Positions 32,541-41,353 of a DNA stretch of 64,000 bases are shown piece after piece. Where the stretch lies: NCBI RefSeq assembly GCF_019457915.1, contig NZ_JAHZSS010000010.1:1-64000 (forward strand), written 5' to 3'. Source of the DNA: Neiella holothuriorum. Its GTDB lineage: Bacteria; Pseudomonadota; Gammaproteobacteria; Enterobacterales; Neiellaceae. The notes beneath the pieces were generated by a model, which saw nothing but the letters and a program-made list of their open reading frames with translations, was not told the DNA's origin and did no database searches. Each line of letters opens with the position of its first letter. Within the stretch, counting starts at the first letter, position 1. A program made the position numbers and the translations under genes.

Positions 32541-33269
32541 TTACTTACTCATCGCTAGGCGCTGTAGCTCCGCTGGCGGCTTGTAACCACCTTTAATTTT
32601 GCTTCCGTCCGCCCAATACAGTGCCGGCGTTCCACGAACACCCAACTGCTGACCAAGATCGTAATGTCTTGCCACCGCATCGCTATCACACGTTGATTGC
32701 CCACTATGTTTAGCGTTCATAAGATCATGTAACGAGTCCTTTGGTGTTTCAGAGCACCAGCTTGAGTTCAACATGGCGAACGCTTGACTACCCTTACCGT
32801 TGCGTGGATAGGCCAGATAGCGAATCGTAATGCCTAATTCGTTGTAGTCATCGACCTGCGCATGCAGCTTCTTACAATAGCCGCACGTTGGATCAGTAAA
32901 GGCATATACGACCGTTCGTTCTTCTCTGGCCGTAAATTCGATGTAGTCGGCTCCTTTGGTGGTGAGCAGTTCCTTCCGGTCGTCCTTCAAGCGCTTTTCT
33001 GTGTGATTAAAAAAGTTCTTATCAAAGTCATAAAGGCTGCCACCAAACATCTTTGTCCCATCTTTGGACACATAGAAAATTCGGCTATCTGTAACGACCT
33101 GATAAAACCCATCGATTGGAGCGTCTTCGACCGACCGCATTTTGGCTGACCAACCGCTCAGCTCTTTAAATTTTATGCTCACCTCTTTAGGTGTTAGATC
33201 TTCTGCTGCAACCGATAAAGAGAGCAGCGATACGAGGGCCGTTATAGATGCGTTTATTGCTTTGCGCAT
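32541..33269 (-). CDS. dsbC: DsbC-like thiol:disulfide isomerase
   Basis: 242 residues with a signal peptide (to about residue 21), a DsbC-type N-terminal dimerisation domain, and a thioredoxin-fold domain with FTDPTCGYCKKLH (active site CGYC) and the cis-Pro loop GTPAL. Periplasmic isomerase; plausible client proteins are the Cys-rich TraN and TraU of the same element. Unlike most MPF_F loci it lies about 15 kb from the tra operon. Confidence 0.9.
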   Translation of the reverse strand: MRKAINASITALVSLLSLSVAAEDLTPKEVSIKFKELSGWSAKMRSVEDAPIDGFYQVVTDSRIFYVSKDGTKMFGGSLYDFDKNFFNHTEKRLKDDRKELLTTKGADYIEFTAREERTVVYAFTDPTCGYCKKLHAQVDDYNELGITIRYLAYPRNGKGSQAFAMLNSSWCSETPKDSLHDLMNAKHSGQSTCDSDAVARHYDLGQQLGVRGTPALYWADGSKIKGGYKPPAELQRLAMSK

Positions 33270-33428
33270 GAGTCTGAATTTCCACTGTGATTGATATTAG
33301 TGATTATTCCGCTCCAGCAAATTTATCAATGTGCTCTTAAGTCTCTTTTTTTGGCAAGTTACAGACCAGTTGCACCATAGGGATTCTGTGGAGAATAGAT
33401 TCTATCAATCGCTGTACAGAGGCCTCTT

Positions 33429-33605
33429 ATGGTTTCCTACTTAATTATTCACGGATTGCTAGGCATGTTGGTGTGGCAGTGCTTGTTTGTCAGTTATAGG
33501 ATCGCAGCCAAACCAACCTTGATTCATCAGTTGTTGTTCTCTGCTCTTTGCCTCATTGGCTGGCCCTGGGTTCTTTACAAATTAGCCACCGGTAAAAAAA
33601 CATGA
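33429..33605 (+). CDS. Small two-TM membrane protein (58 aa)
   Basis: ATG after AGAGGCCTCTT. Two hydrophobic spans (about 4-20 and 33-50). Its stop overlaps the next start (ATGA), which supports real translation and coupling to the phosphatase-like gene. Confidence 0.55.
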   Translation: MVSYLIIHGLLGMLVWQCLFVSYRIAAKPTLIHQLLFSALCLIGWPWVLYKLATGKKT

Positions 33606-34321
33606 ATAAAATTCCGCAAGAAGATCTAATTCCGTTACAGCTTGAGCAGCGCCTCGTTCTGCCTCAACGTAATGGCCGTGTGTATGTAGCTTCAGGTGTT
33701 CGTGGTCGACATCAAGACCTTACTGCAGCACTCAGCGCAGTGTGCTTTGATCCTGAGAACGACCTGCTCGTAATGATGGGGAACATCATTGATGATGCTG
33801 GAGATGATTCATTTTCAGTTTTTTCAATGCTTCAGCATGATTGGTGTTATGCGCTGATGGGTACCGAGGAAGCTTGGTTGCTCGCAGGGCTTTGCAGTGC
33901 ATCTAGTGGTGATGACATCATGACGAAGGCATGGCGCAAACGCGGGGCAAAGTGGTTTGGTGATGCAGTCACGTCCCACGGGGCCAGTGAAGTTGGTCAA
34001 GCCCTAAAGCAGATCCACAACCTTCCGTTGACCTTAGAGATTCGCCGAAACGGTCAAAATATTCGTTTTGTTCATGGGGTGCCGCCCGGATTAAATTGGG
34101 AATCTGCATCCTTCCGCTCAGAAACCAGTTTTTCCGAATCCTGTGTCTTTGGCGATTTAATGTCTCTGAACATCGGTATGGATATTCGCGGAGCAGCAAC
34201 GACACTAGTTACTTCTGAACTAATTAATGAGCCAGTGATCCGATTTAATGCTCGAGTGCTACCCAGACAACCAAAAACGCTTCAGCTCATTGAGTTAGGG
34301 CACCTGTTAAATCGCGGCTAG
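33602..34321 (+). CDS. Degenerate PPP-type (PrpA/lambda-like) phosphatase
   Basis: 239 residues with the full outline of the lambda/PrpA Ser/Thr phosphatase fold but altered metal motifs: GDIHG is GVRGR, GDxVDRG is GNIIDDAG, and GNHE is GTEE. Only the late FVHG motif stays near the consensus. Loss of several metal ligands at once suggests a non-catalytic pseudo-phosphatase, perhaps a binding protein or decoy. It is translationally coupled to the 58-aa membrane protein. Confidence 0.7.
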   Translation: MNKIPQEDLIPLQLEQRLVLPQRNGRVYVASGVRGRHQDLTAALSAVCFDPENDLLVMMGNIIDDAGDDSFSVFSMLQHDWCYALMGTEEAWLLAGLCSASSGDDIMTKAWRKRGAKWFGDAVTSHGASEVGQALKQIHNLPLTLEIRRNGQNIRFVHGVPPGLNWESASFRSETSFSESCVFGDLMSLNIGMDIRGAATTLVTSELINEPVIRFNARVLPRQPKTLQLIELGHLLNRG

Positions 34322-34349
34322 TTGCGCGTTATCAAAATGGTTGCAAGCT
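34322..34349 (+). promoter_or_regulatory. AGTNGCGC-type promoter
   Basis: TTGCGC, 16 bp, CAAGCT (weak -10), 57 bp before the gene at 34379. Confidence 0.4.
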
Positions 34350-34378
34350 AATGAAGTAAACAGCGAGGAGATACCAAC

Positions 34379-35008
34379 ATGCACCAGAATTACGATCAGC
34401 AAGGCTGGCGTCCACATGTCGCCACACCTAATCAATATGCCCCCAGCGGGGCGCGGCCAAATGTTGGCGATCAGTCGAACCAACCCGCGTCATATCAACC
34501 TTCGCAGCAAAGCGCTCAACCGTCCAAAAAGCACGGTCCTTTTGACGCTTTGTTTAGCTTGAAGGTGCATGGCGCGAAAACTGCTTTGGAACTGAAGCCA
34601 GATATCACTCGAAAAGATTTTCACACTGTTCGCATTGAAGCTGCCCATAAGAAAAACGATGGCACAAAGCAATTTGATTGGGACAATAAAATCGTTCTAC
34701 AAATCACCAAGTCAGAACTACCAGTGTTCTGTCAGGTGTTCTTAGGCTTATTAAATCAACTTGAGTTTAAAGGTCATAATGTCGGTGACGTTTTAAAATC
34801 AATGAAGGCAGCGCACCAGCCGGGCAAGGTTTTTGTGAATCTTCAGGAAACCGGCAAGCAGCTTATTGCAATCCCTGTTTCGCTGCCAGAAGCAGTCATG
34901 TTTGGCCACGTTGCATTGGTTCAGTACTGCCAAAATTTCCCTGGGCTTAGTACCGATGCTGCGCTAGCGTCGTTTAGGGCGATGGCCCAACATCAAATGC
35001 GAGCTTAG
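34379..35008 (+). CDS. Unknown protein with disordered N terminus (209 aa)
   Basis: ATG after GAGGAGATACCAAC. Residues 1-50 are Gln/Pro/Asn/Ser rich and disordered. The rest is an alpha/beta domain with FDWDNKIVLQITKSELP and a hydrophobic helix. The pattern of a nucleic-acid-binding strand domain after a low-complexity arm is only suggestive. Own promoter and terminator. Confidence 0.65.
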   Translation: MHQNYDQQGWRPHVATPNQYAPSGARPNVGDQSNQPASYQPSQQSAQPSKKHGPFDALFSLKVHGAKTALELKPDITRKDFHTVRIEAAHKKNDGTKQFDWDNKIVLQITKSELPVFCQVFLGLLNQLEFKGHNVGDVLKSMKAAHQPGKVFVNLQETGKQLIAIPVSLPEAVMFGHVALVQYCQNFPGLSTDAALASFRAMAQHQMRA

Positions 35009-35020
35009 AAGCTAAGGTGC

Positions 35021-35053
35021 GCAAAATCGTTATCGGGGGCGATTTTGCCTTTA
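35021..35053 (+). terminator. Intrinsic terminator
   Basis: GCAAAATCG (35021-35029) pairs with CGATTTTGC (35040-35048), followed by CTTTAA. Confidence 0.65.
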
Positions 35054-35209
35054 AGGTCGGTGGTATAACGGCTACCCCTGTTTTCCTAGTAATTCGATTG
35101 GTATTGATTACTCCTTAACACTCAAAATTCAATACCTTTCAGCGTCACCGACTTGTCCAATGCTGGCACTCTCATATCAGCTATAAATACTATTACCCAG
35201 TGAGTTGAT

Positions 35210-35797
35210 ATGCTGCGCCAGCGCTATACCCGTAACTACCCTAGCGACATTCTTTCGCCACAGCTCGTTCCGACAGCAACGTATTATGAGCGCCGATTTA
35301 CTCTCGCAGATTTTCCAGTCGACCAGCTCGGTGATATTGAGCCTTGTGAGATTGAGGTAGGGTTCGTATCAATTACCCATAAGCGCGATGTTGCAATTAC
35401 TCTAACCAATGGTAATCCCAACATTGTCGTGTCAGAGCATAGTAATCGTTCGTTCAAAATTGCTAGCGCCCTCTCCCTAAGTCAATTCAATACGCTATGG
35501 CCAACGACATTTGGCCAAAATTTAAACCTCACTAGATACATATCTAGTGGCCGCGGTTTGCCGTATTCAGTTGACCGTTTTCAGGATCACCTGAGCAGCT
35601 TGATAATCGTTCGATATCAATTTGAGGCTGAACACGATGCTCGGCAATTCGTTCCGCCTAAAGCGGTCTTACGCGAAATAACATCATCGATTGATTATCA
35701 ACTGTCTACGTTGGCCCATATCGGTATGCCTGCGTCATATACAGATGATGTCACGCTCCGGAAGGGGCGTGTTTCGAGCCAAAGAGTGGCCGTCTAG
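35210..35797 (+). CDS. CYTH-like (triphosphate tunnel metalloenzyme) protein
   Basis: 195 residues. It has a CYTH-like order: YERRF near residue 26, a middle R-rich strand region, VRYQFEAEHDARQF, then PPKAVLREITSS and a terminal YQLSTLAHIGMP. CYTH enzymes hydrolyse or cyclise triphosphates such as thiamine-PPP, PPPi or ATP. The usual ExExK opening is partly lost, so activity is uncertain. The 3' end overlaps the convergent gene by 4 bp. Confidence 0.55.
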   Translation: MLRQRYTRNYPSDILSPQLVPTATYYERRFTLADFPVDQLGDIEPCEIEVGFVSITHKRDVAITLTNGNPNIVVSEHSNRSFKIASALSLSQFNTLWPTTFGQNLNLTRYISSGRGLPYSVDRFQDHLSSLIIVRYQFEAEHDARQFVPPKAVLREITSSIDYQLSTLAHIGMPASYTDDVTLRKGRVSSQRVAV

Positions 35798-36852
35798 CTC
35801 CAGGACGGTGGTTTAACACTAATCAGTTCGTGCACTCGACGCATTTCGCGGATATCTCCGGTAATTTCATGCAAATTTCTCCAATCGGCTTTGAGTTGAA
35901 ATGTTTCTTTGACAAACTCATTGGCATGTCGAAAAACAACAAGCTTGTCATGAGGAATATGTCTCGGGTTATCGGTGCGGGGCATCTGCCTCAAGGCCCA
36001 GCCATGACCTGGATATTGGGGAGGATCTCCTGCCTCCCAACGTCGCACGATAGTTAACTGTACATTGTCGTCAAAAACCCAAGCAGAAAACTTGAACTGC
36101 AATCCACGAGCAATATCCCCCCCTAAGTAACTTGGTACAAGATAGGGGGTCGGGGCAAAACCCTCCCCTTCAGCGAAGTCATAAAGCCTTTTGGCACCAA
36201 CCACACGTTCTGTTGGCATCAAGCGTTCACTGGCTTCGATGGACTTGACTTCCGTGTCCTCATACAGCTTAAAAAAACGCTCGAATATCTGCGAGCAAAT
36301 TTTTGAAGCAGGGTGATCCCAAGCGGTAACTTTGGAGCCTCTTGGATTTGCTGTGTGTAAGTAATGATTAGAGTATGTATAGGCTTTTGCAAATACTGCG
36401 AAGTGCGGAGCTAGAGTGACCATCACATCTATCGGCCCCCTCTCCTTCCAATCTGAACGTGCAATGTAGTTGCTCATGTGCGGCCACATTGCTTCGCATT
36501 GGTTTCGAACCGTTCGCGCATTTCTCCTAAAAACATCCTCGCTTTGTAAGTAAGGAACAATATTATTAAGGTGACCAGTCGCTTCATTCAGGGCTGAGGC
36601 CATCTCACTTTTGTTTAGCAACCCAGTCATTATTGCCGGCAAACGATGAAGAATAGCGATAACTTGATCCAGACGCTGGTTCAGCTGATCTATGCGTTGA
36701 GAAACATTTTGGAAACCATCGGCGATATCGTTTATTAACTCCCGATCCCCGTCATCAGCGCTCCTCATCAGCCAACCTGTGACATACATGGTTGCGATCT
36801 CCGCAACCAACTGCCAAGCAACCTGCTGTTGAGTATTTATTTTTCCACCCAT
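35794..36852 (-). CDS. Unknown protein with coiled-coil N terminus (352 aa)
   Basis: ATG 36850-36852 after GGGGGGAGATC; a longer frame upstream lacks a site. Residues about 40-75 form a coiled coil (repeated RIDQLNQRLDQV pattern), the rest is a soluble domain with conserved-looking Trp and Tyr. No signal peptide. Divergent from kfrA. Family not recognised. Confidence 0.6.
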   Translation of the reverse strand: MGGKINTQQQVAWQLVAEIATMYVTGWLMRSADDGDRELINDIADGFQNVSQRIDQLNQRLDQVIAILHRLPAIMTGLLNKSEMASALNEATGHLNNIVPYLQSEDVFRRNARTVRNQCEAMWPHMSNYIARSDWKERGPIDVMVTLAPHFAVFAKAYTYSNHYLHTANPRGSKVTAWDHPASKICSQIFERFFKLYEDTEVKSIEASERLMPTERVVGAKRLYDFAEGEGFAPTPYLVPSYLGGDIARGLQFKFSAWVFDDNVQLTIVRRWEAGDPPQYPGHGWALRQMPRTDNPRHIPHDKLVVFRHANEFVKETFQLKADWRNLHEITGDIREMRRVHELISVKPPSWS

Positions 36853-36979
36853 GATCTCCCCCCAAGAAGCATTGTTTAAGTACGCCCGACGCGAATGGTT
36901 ACTATTTGAACAATAGTGCAGTCGAGGTTGATTGCAAATTATTACCACGCGCCTTCGTACCCCACTCATAAGCAGAACA

Positions 36980-37016
36980 AACGAACACTGTTCGTTCGTT
37001 AAATCGTGTTCGTTTG
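36980..37016. promoter_or_regulatory. Palindromic operator before the KfrA-like gene
   Basis: AACGAACA-C-TGTTCGTT (36980-36996) is a 17-bp perfect palindrome; a further half site TGTTCGTTT is at 37008-37016. KfrA proteins repress their own promoters, so this is the likely site. Confidence 0.65.
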
Positions 37017-37070
37017 AAAGAATGCTGATCTCGCGTTAAAATCTACCCAAAGGCTCTCGTGGGAACGGTT

Positions 37071-38207
37071 ATGACAGACTCAGTGATTCAAGATGGCTCT
37101 ATTCAAGATAGAGTGGCGGCTATTTGTAACGAACTATATGCCGAGGGAACAAAACCCTCAGTCCGTAGAGTTCTTTCCATGCTTCCGGATGTCAGCAGCA
37201 CAAGCACCGTTCACAAATACTTTGCAGCATGGAAGAAAGAGCTTGAGGCTAACCAACAATCTTTATACGACAGGCTCGGCTTCTCATCGGAATTTACCCA
37301 ATCCTTCATGCGCGAAATTACTCGTTTTGGGGTAGAAGCTGAGCAGCGCTACAGAGAGCAGTCACAAGATGCCAATGAGCAACGTGATCAAGCACTGGAC
37401 GATTTGGAGAAATCTGAAGAAAAACTTTTTAAGCAAAACGCTGTACTACAACAGTTAGAAAAGCAGGTTTCAGAATTGCAAAATGAGTTGTTAAGCGTGC
37501 AAAACGACTCAAAAGTTGAGATGGCTCGCCAGCGCGAGCTAGCTGCAACAAATCTTGAAAAAGAGCAGGAATCGCATTCAGCAATTGTCCACGAACTGCG
37601 AACACAATTGACTCAAGCTACCGAGGCTAACAAAGCGCTTACCGAGTCCAACGAAACACTCAGAACAGAAGTCGCCAAAGCGAATTTGAAGCTGGAAGGC
37701 AACGAAGCGTATGTAGCGGAAGTGAAAGATCAGATAAAAACCCTAACGGCAGAGAACAAATCTCTAGCGGCCGAAATTGCGACACATATTAGAGTGGAGG
37801 CTGGTCACGAGGCGACTCTTAACGGTAATGACACTCTGATTAAAAACTTGCAGCGGCAGATACAAAAGCTCGAGGAGCAAAACGCAACCGTGGAAAGTGA
37901 TAACTCTCAGCTCGGTAACGAGTTAAATGATGCTAGGAGAGATATTAGCGGCCTAAATACGAAAGTGAGCGAGCTTATGGAGCGGTTATCTGCAGAAGCT
38001 GAAAAACACGCCCAGCAAAAAGCTAACTTTGACGAGCAAGTTCGAGCCCATGAGCAAACTGAGAAAAGTAATGCTGCAACGATAGCAGGAAATGAAAAGC
38101 TAATTGCACAGCTGGAAAAGTCATCCGAGCGATACGAAGCCGAGAACCAGTCATTGCGCCAATCCGTTGAAGATCTGTCTAAACCAAGTGGTGACGGTAC
38201 GAATTAA
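37071..38207 (+). CDS. kfrA: KfrA-like DNA-binding coiled-coil protein
   Basis: 378 residues from ATG 37071 (a GTG four codons earlier is possible). Residues about 8-90 match the KfrA N-terminal DNA-binding region (IQDRVAAICNELYAEGTKPSVR); the remaining length is one long alpha-helical coiled coil. KfrA proteins bind DNA near partition genes and organise plasmid copies. The gene is 15 kb away from parB. Confidence 0.85.
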   Translation: MTDSVIQDGSIQDRVAAICNELYAEGTKPSVRRVLSMLPDVSSTSTVHKYFAAWKKELEANQQSLYDRLGFSSEFTQSFMREITRFGVEAEQRYREQSQDANEQRDQALDDLEKSEEKLFKQNAVLQQLEKQVSELQNELLSVQNDSKVEMARQRELAATNLEKEQESHSAIVHELRTQLTQATEANKALTESNETLRTEVAKANLKLEGNEAYVAEVKDQIKTLTAENKSLAAEIATHIRVEAGHEATLNGNDTLIKNLQRQIQKLEEQNATVESDNSQLGNELNDARRDISGLNTKVSELMERLSAEAEKHAQQKANFDEQVRAHEQTEKSNAATIAGNEKLIAQLEKSSERYEAENQSLRQSVEDLSKPSGDGTN

Positions 38208-38362
38208 TCTTGTGCTACGTTTTCGGTTTAAGCGGATTATTCTGAACGCAATCGGTCACTTTTCACGCCAGCGCCTGATGTAACCTGACACGTTACCCTG
38301 AATTCATGTAGCAAAGGTTTAGGCTGATTCAGTGCATTAGAATAAATAGGAAAGGAAACCAG

Positions 38363-39025
38363 ATGATAAGATTGAATCACGGACTCATGAAACGTTGGTT
38401 TGGTGCGATTGCAATGCCTTTAATATTGTCGAGCTGCGCAACCACGATTCAAGAGGAAAACCAACCATACGAGCAACAGATTTCACAGTTGGTAGCAACC
38501 GCGTTGAAGGTTGATCAAATCGACCTGAAAGGCATATTGGACCACAGCTCGGTCGAGTGCGATCAGTTTACCTACCAATGCCATGCTTATAGCTACGGCA
38601 AGAAAGCCATCGGTGAAGCGCCTGCATTTATCATGCAATGGGATTCACGTTCGCCCAACATTAAAGCTGTTAAATTTCGGTATCGTCTCAAATACATCGC
38701 ATCTGATTGGTTGTTCATTCGTAGCGTTGCAATTGGTACAACGGACGGTGAGCGTTTCTTTGACACGGTCGATTGTACGCGAGAAGTGGGTTACGGTGGC
38801 TACATCCGAGAAATATGCGGAGGTAATCTCAGCAAGCAACAATTACAACAGCTTATTCCACTTATCTTGTCAAAACAGCAATATATGGTTCGTTTATTAG
38901 GTAGCGATTACCGGCATGACTTGGAAGGTGAAGAACTAGACAAATTCCGAGCGAACATGGGTTGGCTTGAGGCTATGATGATTATTGTTGGGAACGCAGT
39001 TTTAGAAACTAAAACAACAGACTAG
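38363..39025 (+). CDS. Lipoprotein (220 aa)
   Basis: Signal peptide with lipobox LSSC (about residues 22-25); the mature domain has an alpha/beta look with several Cys and Arg/Tyr-rich strands. ATG after AAAGGAAACCAG. Family not recognised. Confidence 0.65.
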   Translation: MIRLNHGLMKRWFGAIAMPLILSSCATTIQEENQPYEQQISQLVATALKVDQIDLKGILDHSSVECDQFTYQCHAYSYGKKAIGEAPAFIMQWDSRSPNIKAVKFRYRLKYIASDWLFIRSVAIGTTDGERFFDTVDCTREVGYGGYIREICGGNLSKQQLQQLIPLILSKQQYMVRLLGSDYRHDLEGEELDKFRANMGWLEAMMIIVGNAVLETKTTD

Positions 39026-39198
39026 AAAAGCGTGTTCTATTTCGGCGGCCATCAACTAGATCATGCGCTGCCGAATGCGCAGAAATACGCTCTAATGTTC
39101 AGGGATGAGTAATGTGGATTTTAGCGTCATCCCCTTATTTATGTCCATCTACGTGCTAGCTGGCCTAGCACGGTCCCACTAATAAACTGTTTCAAGGC

Positions 39199-39657
39199 AT
39201 GGCTATGGGCTACCTTCAAGTAATGGTACAGGTAAAGGCATCAGATAAATGGACCTGTGTATTTAGAGATTTATCACCGGAAGAACTTAGAAAACTTTTT
39301 GTTAAGCCATTCTTTCAGGGGAAATCAATATTCTATGATGGTGAAATTCTTCAACCTCATAGCATTTCACAAATCAAGATCACAGAAACCGATAAGCGGC
39401 ATACTGAGGAGCTAAGTATCCTGAGAGAAAAGAGTGAATCTGAAATTAAAGAGTTCAATAGCGCTGATTCTGGGGTGGTTTTGATTAGCCTTGGCTACGG
39501 TTACGAAGATTATGAAGTAATGGATAGTGGCAAAGATGTTACCTCTCTCTATATTAAAGCGCCTTCTGTTTTACACGGCTTTGTCAAAGAACCTTGGGTG
39601 GTATCTATAGTTACTGGTCTACTTCTGTTGTTGGTTGGGGCAATTTTTGGCTTGTAA
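39199..39657 (+). CDS. Tail-anchored protein of unknown function (152 aa)
   Basis: A soluble domain of about 125 residues and a single C-terminal transmembrane helix (about 134-151). The start gives MAMGYLQVMVQVKASDKW; no strong ribosome-binding site. Family not recognised. Confidence 0.6.
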   Translation: MAMGYLQVMVQVKASDKWTCVFRDLSPEELRKLFVKPFFQGKSIFYDGEILQPHSISQIKITETDKRHTEELSILREKSESEIKEFNSADSGVVLISLGYGYEDYEVMDSGKDVTSLYIKAPSVLHGFVKEPWVVSIVTGLLLLLVGAIFGL

Positions 39658-39729
39658 GGCTTCCTTGTAACAAGGCAAATCAAAGGCGCCCCTGCGCTCT
39701 GCAATTTTCAGTTTCAGATCGTTTATGAG

Positions 39730-39936
39730 CTAGTACGGTTCAATCGATACCTGGTGCGCAATACTGCCAACGCCCTGCCCGAAAACACCAGCAGCCATAT
39801 GCTTTATAGGTAGCTCTATAACTGACTCCGCCTCCTTAGGAGTGGTCGAGCAGCCAAGCACAACGACGGCCGATGCTGCCAAGCAAGCTGCAACACCGGC
39901 AAGTCTCGCTGATTTTTTAATTTGACGTTCAGGCAT
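39730..39936 (-). CDS. Small lipoprotein (68 aa)
   Basis: Basic N terminus, hydrophobic core and lipobox VLGC at about residues 26-29, giving a mature peptide of about 40 residues. ATG after GGAGATCAAT. Small lipoproteins of this kind can be entry-exclusion or lysis proteins; nothing here decides. Confidence 0.65.
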   Translation of the reverse strand: MPERQIKKSARLAGVAACLAASAVVVLGCSTTPKEAESVIELPIKHMAAGVFGQGVGSIAHQVSIEPY

Positions 39937-40115
39937 ATTGATCTCCGTTAGGTTATCGGCATGTCTGACTTACTCAGTAGTGCCGGTTGCCTGCATATTA
40001 CGAATTAACGGGCTTTAACCTTTGGTTGTTAGAGCCGTTTTTTTACTGCGTAACACCGGAGTCGTCATGTGCTGCTGAGATATGCTGAATTGAATTATTC
40101 AAACAGGAATTTGCA

Positions 40116-40577
40116 ATGTACCGGCCAGCCCTGCTCTCATCTCTAATCATTTTAGTGACCGCTTGTTCTCAAACTGACCCAGCAACGCCAGTCGCCGAGT
40201 TTGTCGATGTGCTCACACCACCAGCACCACTAAGTTCGGACCAACAAAAGCGCCTCACACACCACTCGTTTTTTATTTACGACGAGGCGACTTTGAGCCG
40301 AGAGGACTTTGAGAGTGTGCAGGCTCATGCTCAATACATTGCGCAGAACAAAGAGTTGATCGTTCTCGTTGCAGGCCATGCCGACGAGCGAGGAACTGAC
40401 GAATACAACCATGAGCTAGGAATGCGGCGGGCGCAAGCCGTGGCCAGAGCGCTACGACAGAACGGCGTCGCTGAGCATCAGCTTATATTGCGTTCCTATG
40501 CGTCCAACAAACCAATCGCCCATCGAGGCACCGAGCATAGCCACCGACTGAATCGGCGGGCAACAATTATCTATTAG
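40116..40577 (+). CDS. Pal/OmpA-type peptidoglycan-binding lipoprotein
   Basis: 153 residues. Lipobox VTAC (about residues 14-17), then an OmpA-like domain with VAGHADERGTDEYN and LGMRRAQAV, the peptidoglycan-binding signature of Pal. Outer-membrane lipoprotein bound to peptidoglycan; on a conjugative element it may stabilise the envelope around the transfer channel. ATG after AGGAATTTGCA. Confidence 0.88.
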   Translation: MYRPALLSSLIILVTACSQTDPATPVAEFVDVLTPPAPLSSDQQKRLTHHSFFIYDEATLSREDFESVQAHAQYIAQNKELIVLVAGHADERGTDEYNHELGMRRAQAVARALRQNGVAEHQLILRSYASNKPIAHRGTEHSHRLNRRATIIY

Positions 40578-40614
40578 CGAGTTAGCGAGATGGAAGTTGC
40601 CAACGATTAGCAAG

Positions 40615-40642
40615 TTGCGCGTTACGGCTTCTGATTTAGTTT
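40615..40642 (+). promoter_or_regulatory. AGTNGCGC-type promoter
   Basis: TTGCGC, 16 bp, TAGTTT, 61 bp before the WGR gene at 40676. Confidence 0.45.
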
Positions 40643-40675
40643 CGTAGGTACCAACTGAACAATACATGATGCCTA

Positions 40676-41299
40676 ATGAATTTGCGTACCTACTACACAT
40701 TGTTGATGTTTCAGAATCCCGCAGAAAACAAAGACAAGTTCTATGAAGTAACCATTAATTCTAGCTATAAAGATGGGATTGAAAACCATACCGTAACCAC
40801 CTGTTATGGGCGCAGAGGTAGCGCAGGTACGACAAATAATATTGGCGACTTTGGTTTGCTAAGCGCAGCAGTGGCAAAAGCAAAAGCTGCCACATCTAAA
40901 AAGCTCAATTCAAAACGAGATCGGTACGAATTAGAGAGCAGTAACGATCAAACTAGCCAGTGGAATACCGAACGCCAGAAGGTAGCCGAGCAGGAGCAGC
41001 AAAAAAGCCAAGCAGCCAAGCGTGACGCTTTAGCCAGCTCTCTACAGCGCACCGCGCTAATAGCAATGTCTCGTCCGACTGGCGCCAACCTTGTGGAGTT
41101 TGCTTATCTTGACGATGATGAATTAGTCGTCTGTTGCAAGGCAGATAGCAATGGGGTTGCACTGGGCATGTTCGACCTATGCGAGATAGTTTCTGATGAA
41201 AATGTTCTAAAGGTTGTTAGTAACAGCGGTGACTACACAACCATGAAGGTAAACGTCAGCAAACCGGAATGGCTGTCGGCCGATCGGTGTTCTCAGTAG
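40676..41299 (+). CDS. WGR-domain protein (207 aa)
   Basis: Residues about 20-85 follow the WGR pattern: KFYEVTIN, then VTTCYGRRGSAGT and a helical end. WGR domains bind nucleic acid ends and occur in PARPs and bacterial DNA-repair proteins. A charged linker follows, then a C-terminal beta domain. A second WGR-like start is seen in the ligase-like protein at 51767. Confidence 0.7.
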   Translation: MNLRTYYTLLMFQNPAENKDKFYEVTINSSYKDGIENHTVTTCYGRRGSAGTTNNIGDFGLLSAAVAKAKAATSKKLNSKRDRYELESSNDQTSQWNTERQKVAEQEQQKSQAAKRDALASSLQRTALIAMSRPTGANLVEFAYLDDDELVVCCKADSNGVALGMFDLCEIVSDENVLKVVSNSGDYTTMKVNVSKPEWLSADRCSQ

Positions 41300-41324
41300 C
41301 GCGTTTCTTAAACCGAGGAACAAT
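41297..41324 (+). promoter_or_regulatory. AGTNGCGC-type promoter
   Basis: TAGCGC, 16 bp, AACAAT, 57 bp before the gene at 41354. Confidence 0.45.
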
Positions 41325-41353
41325 GGGTTTACAAAACGTAAAGGAGATTCATC

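Noticed and set aside
39105-39182. 25-codon hydrophobic frame before the gene at 39199
   Set aside because: The ribosome-binding sequence is too close to the ATG; too short to support.
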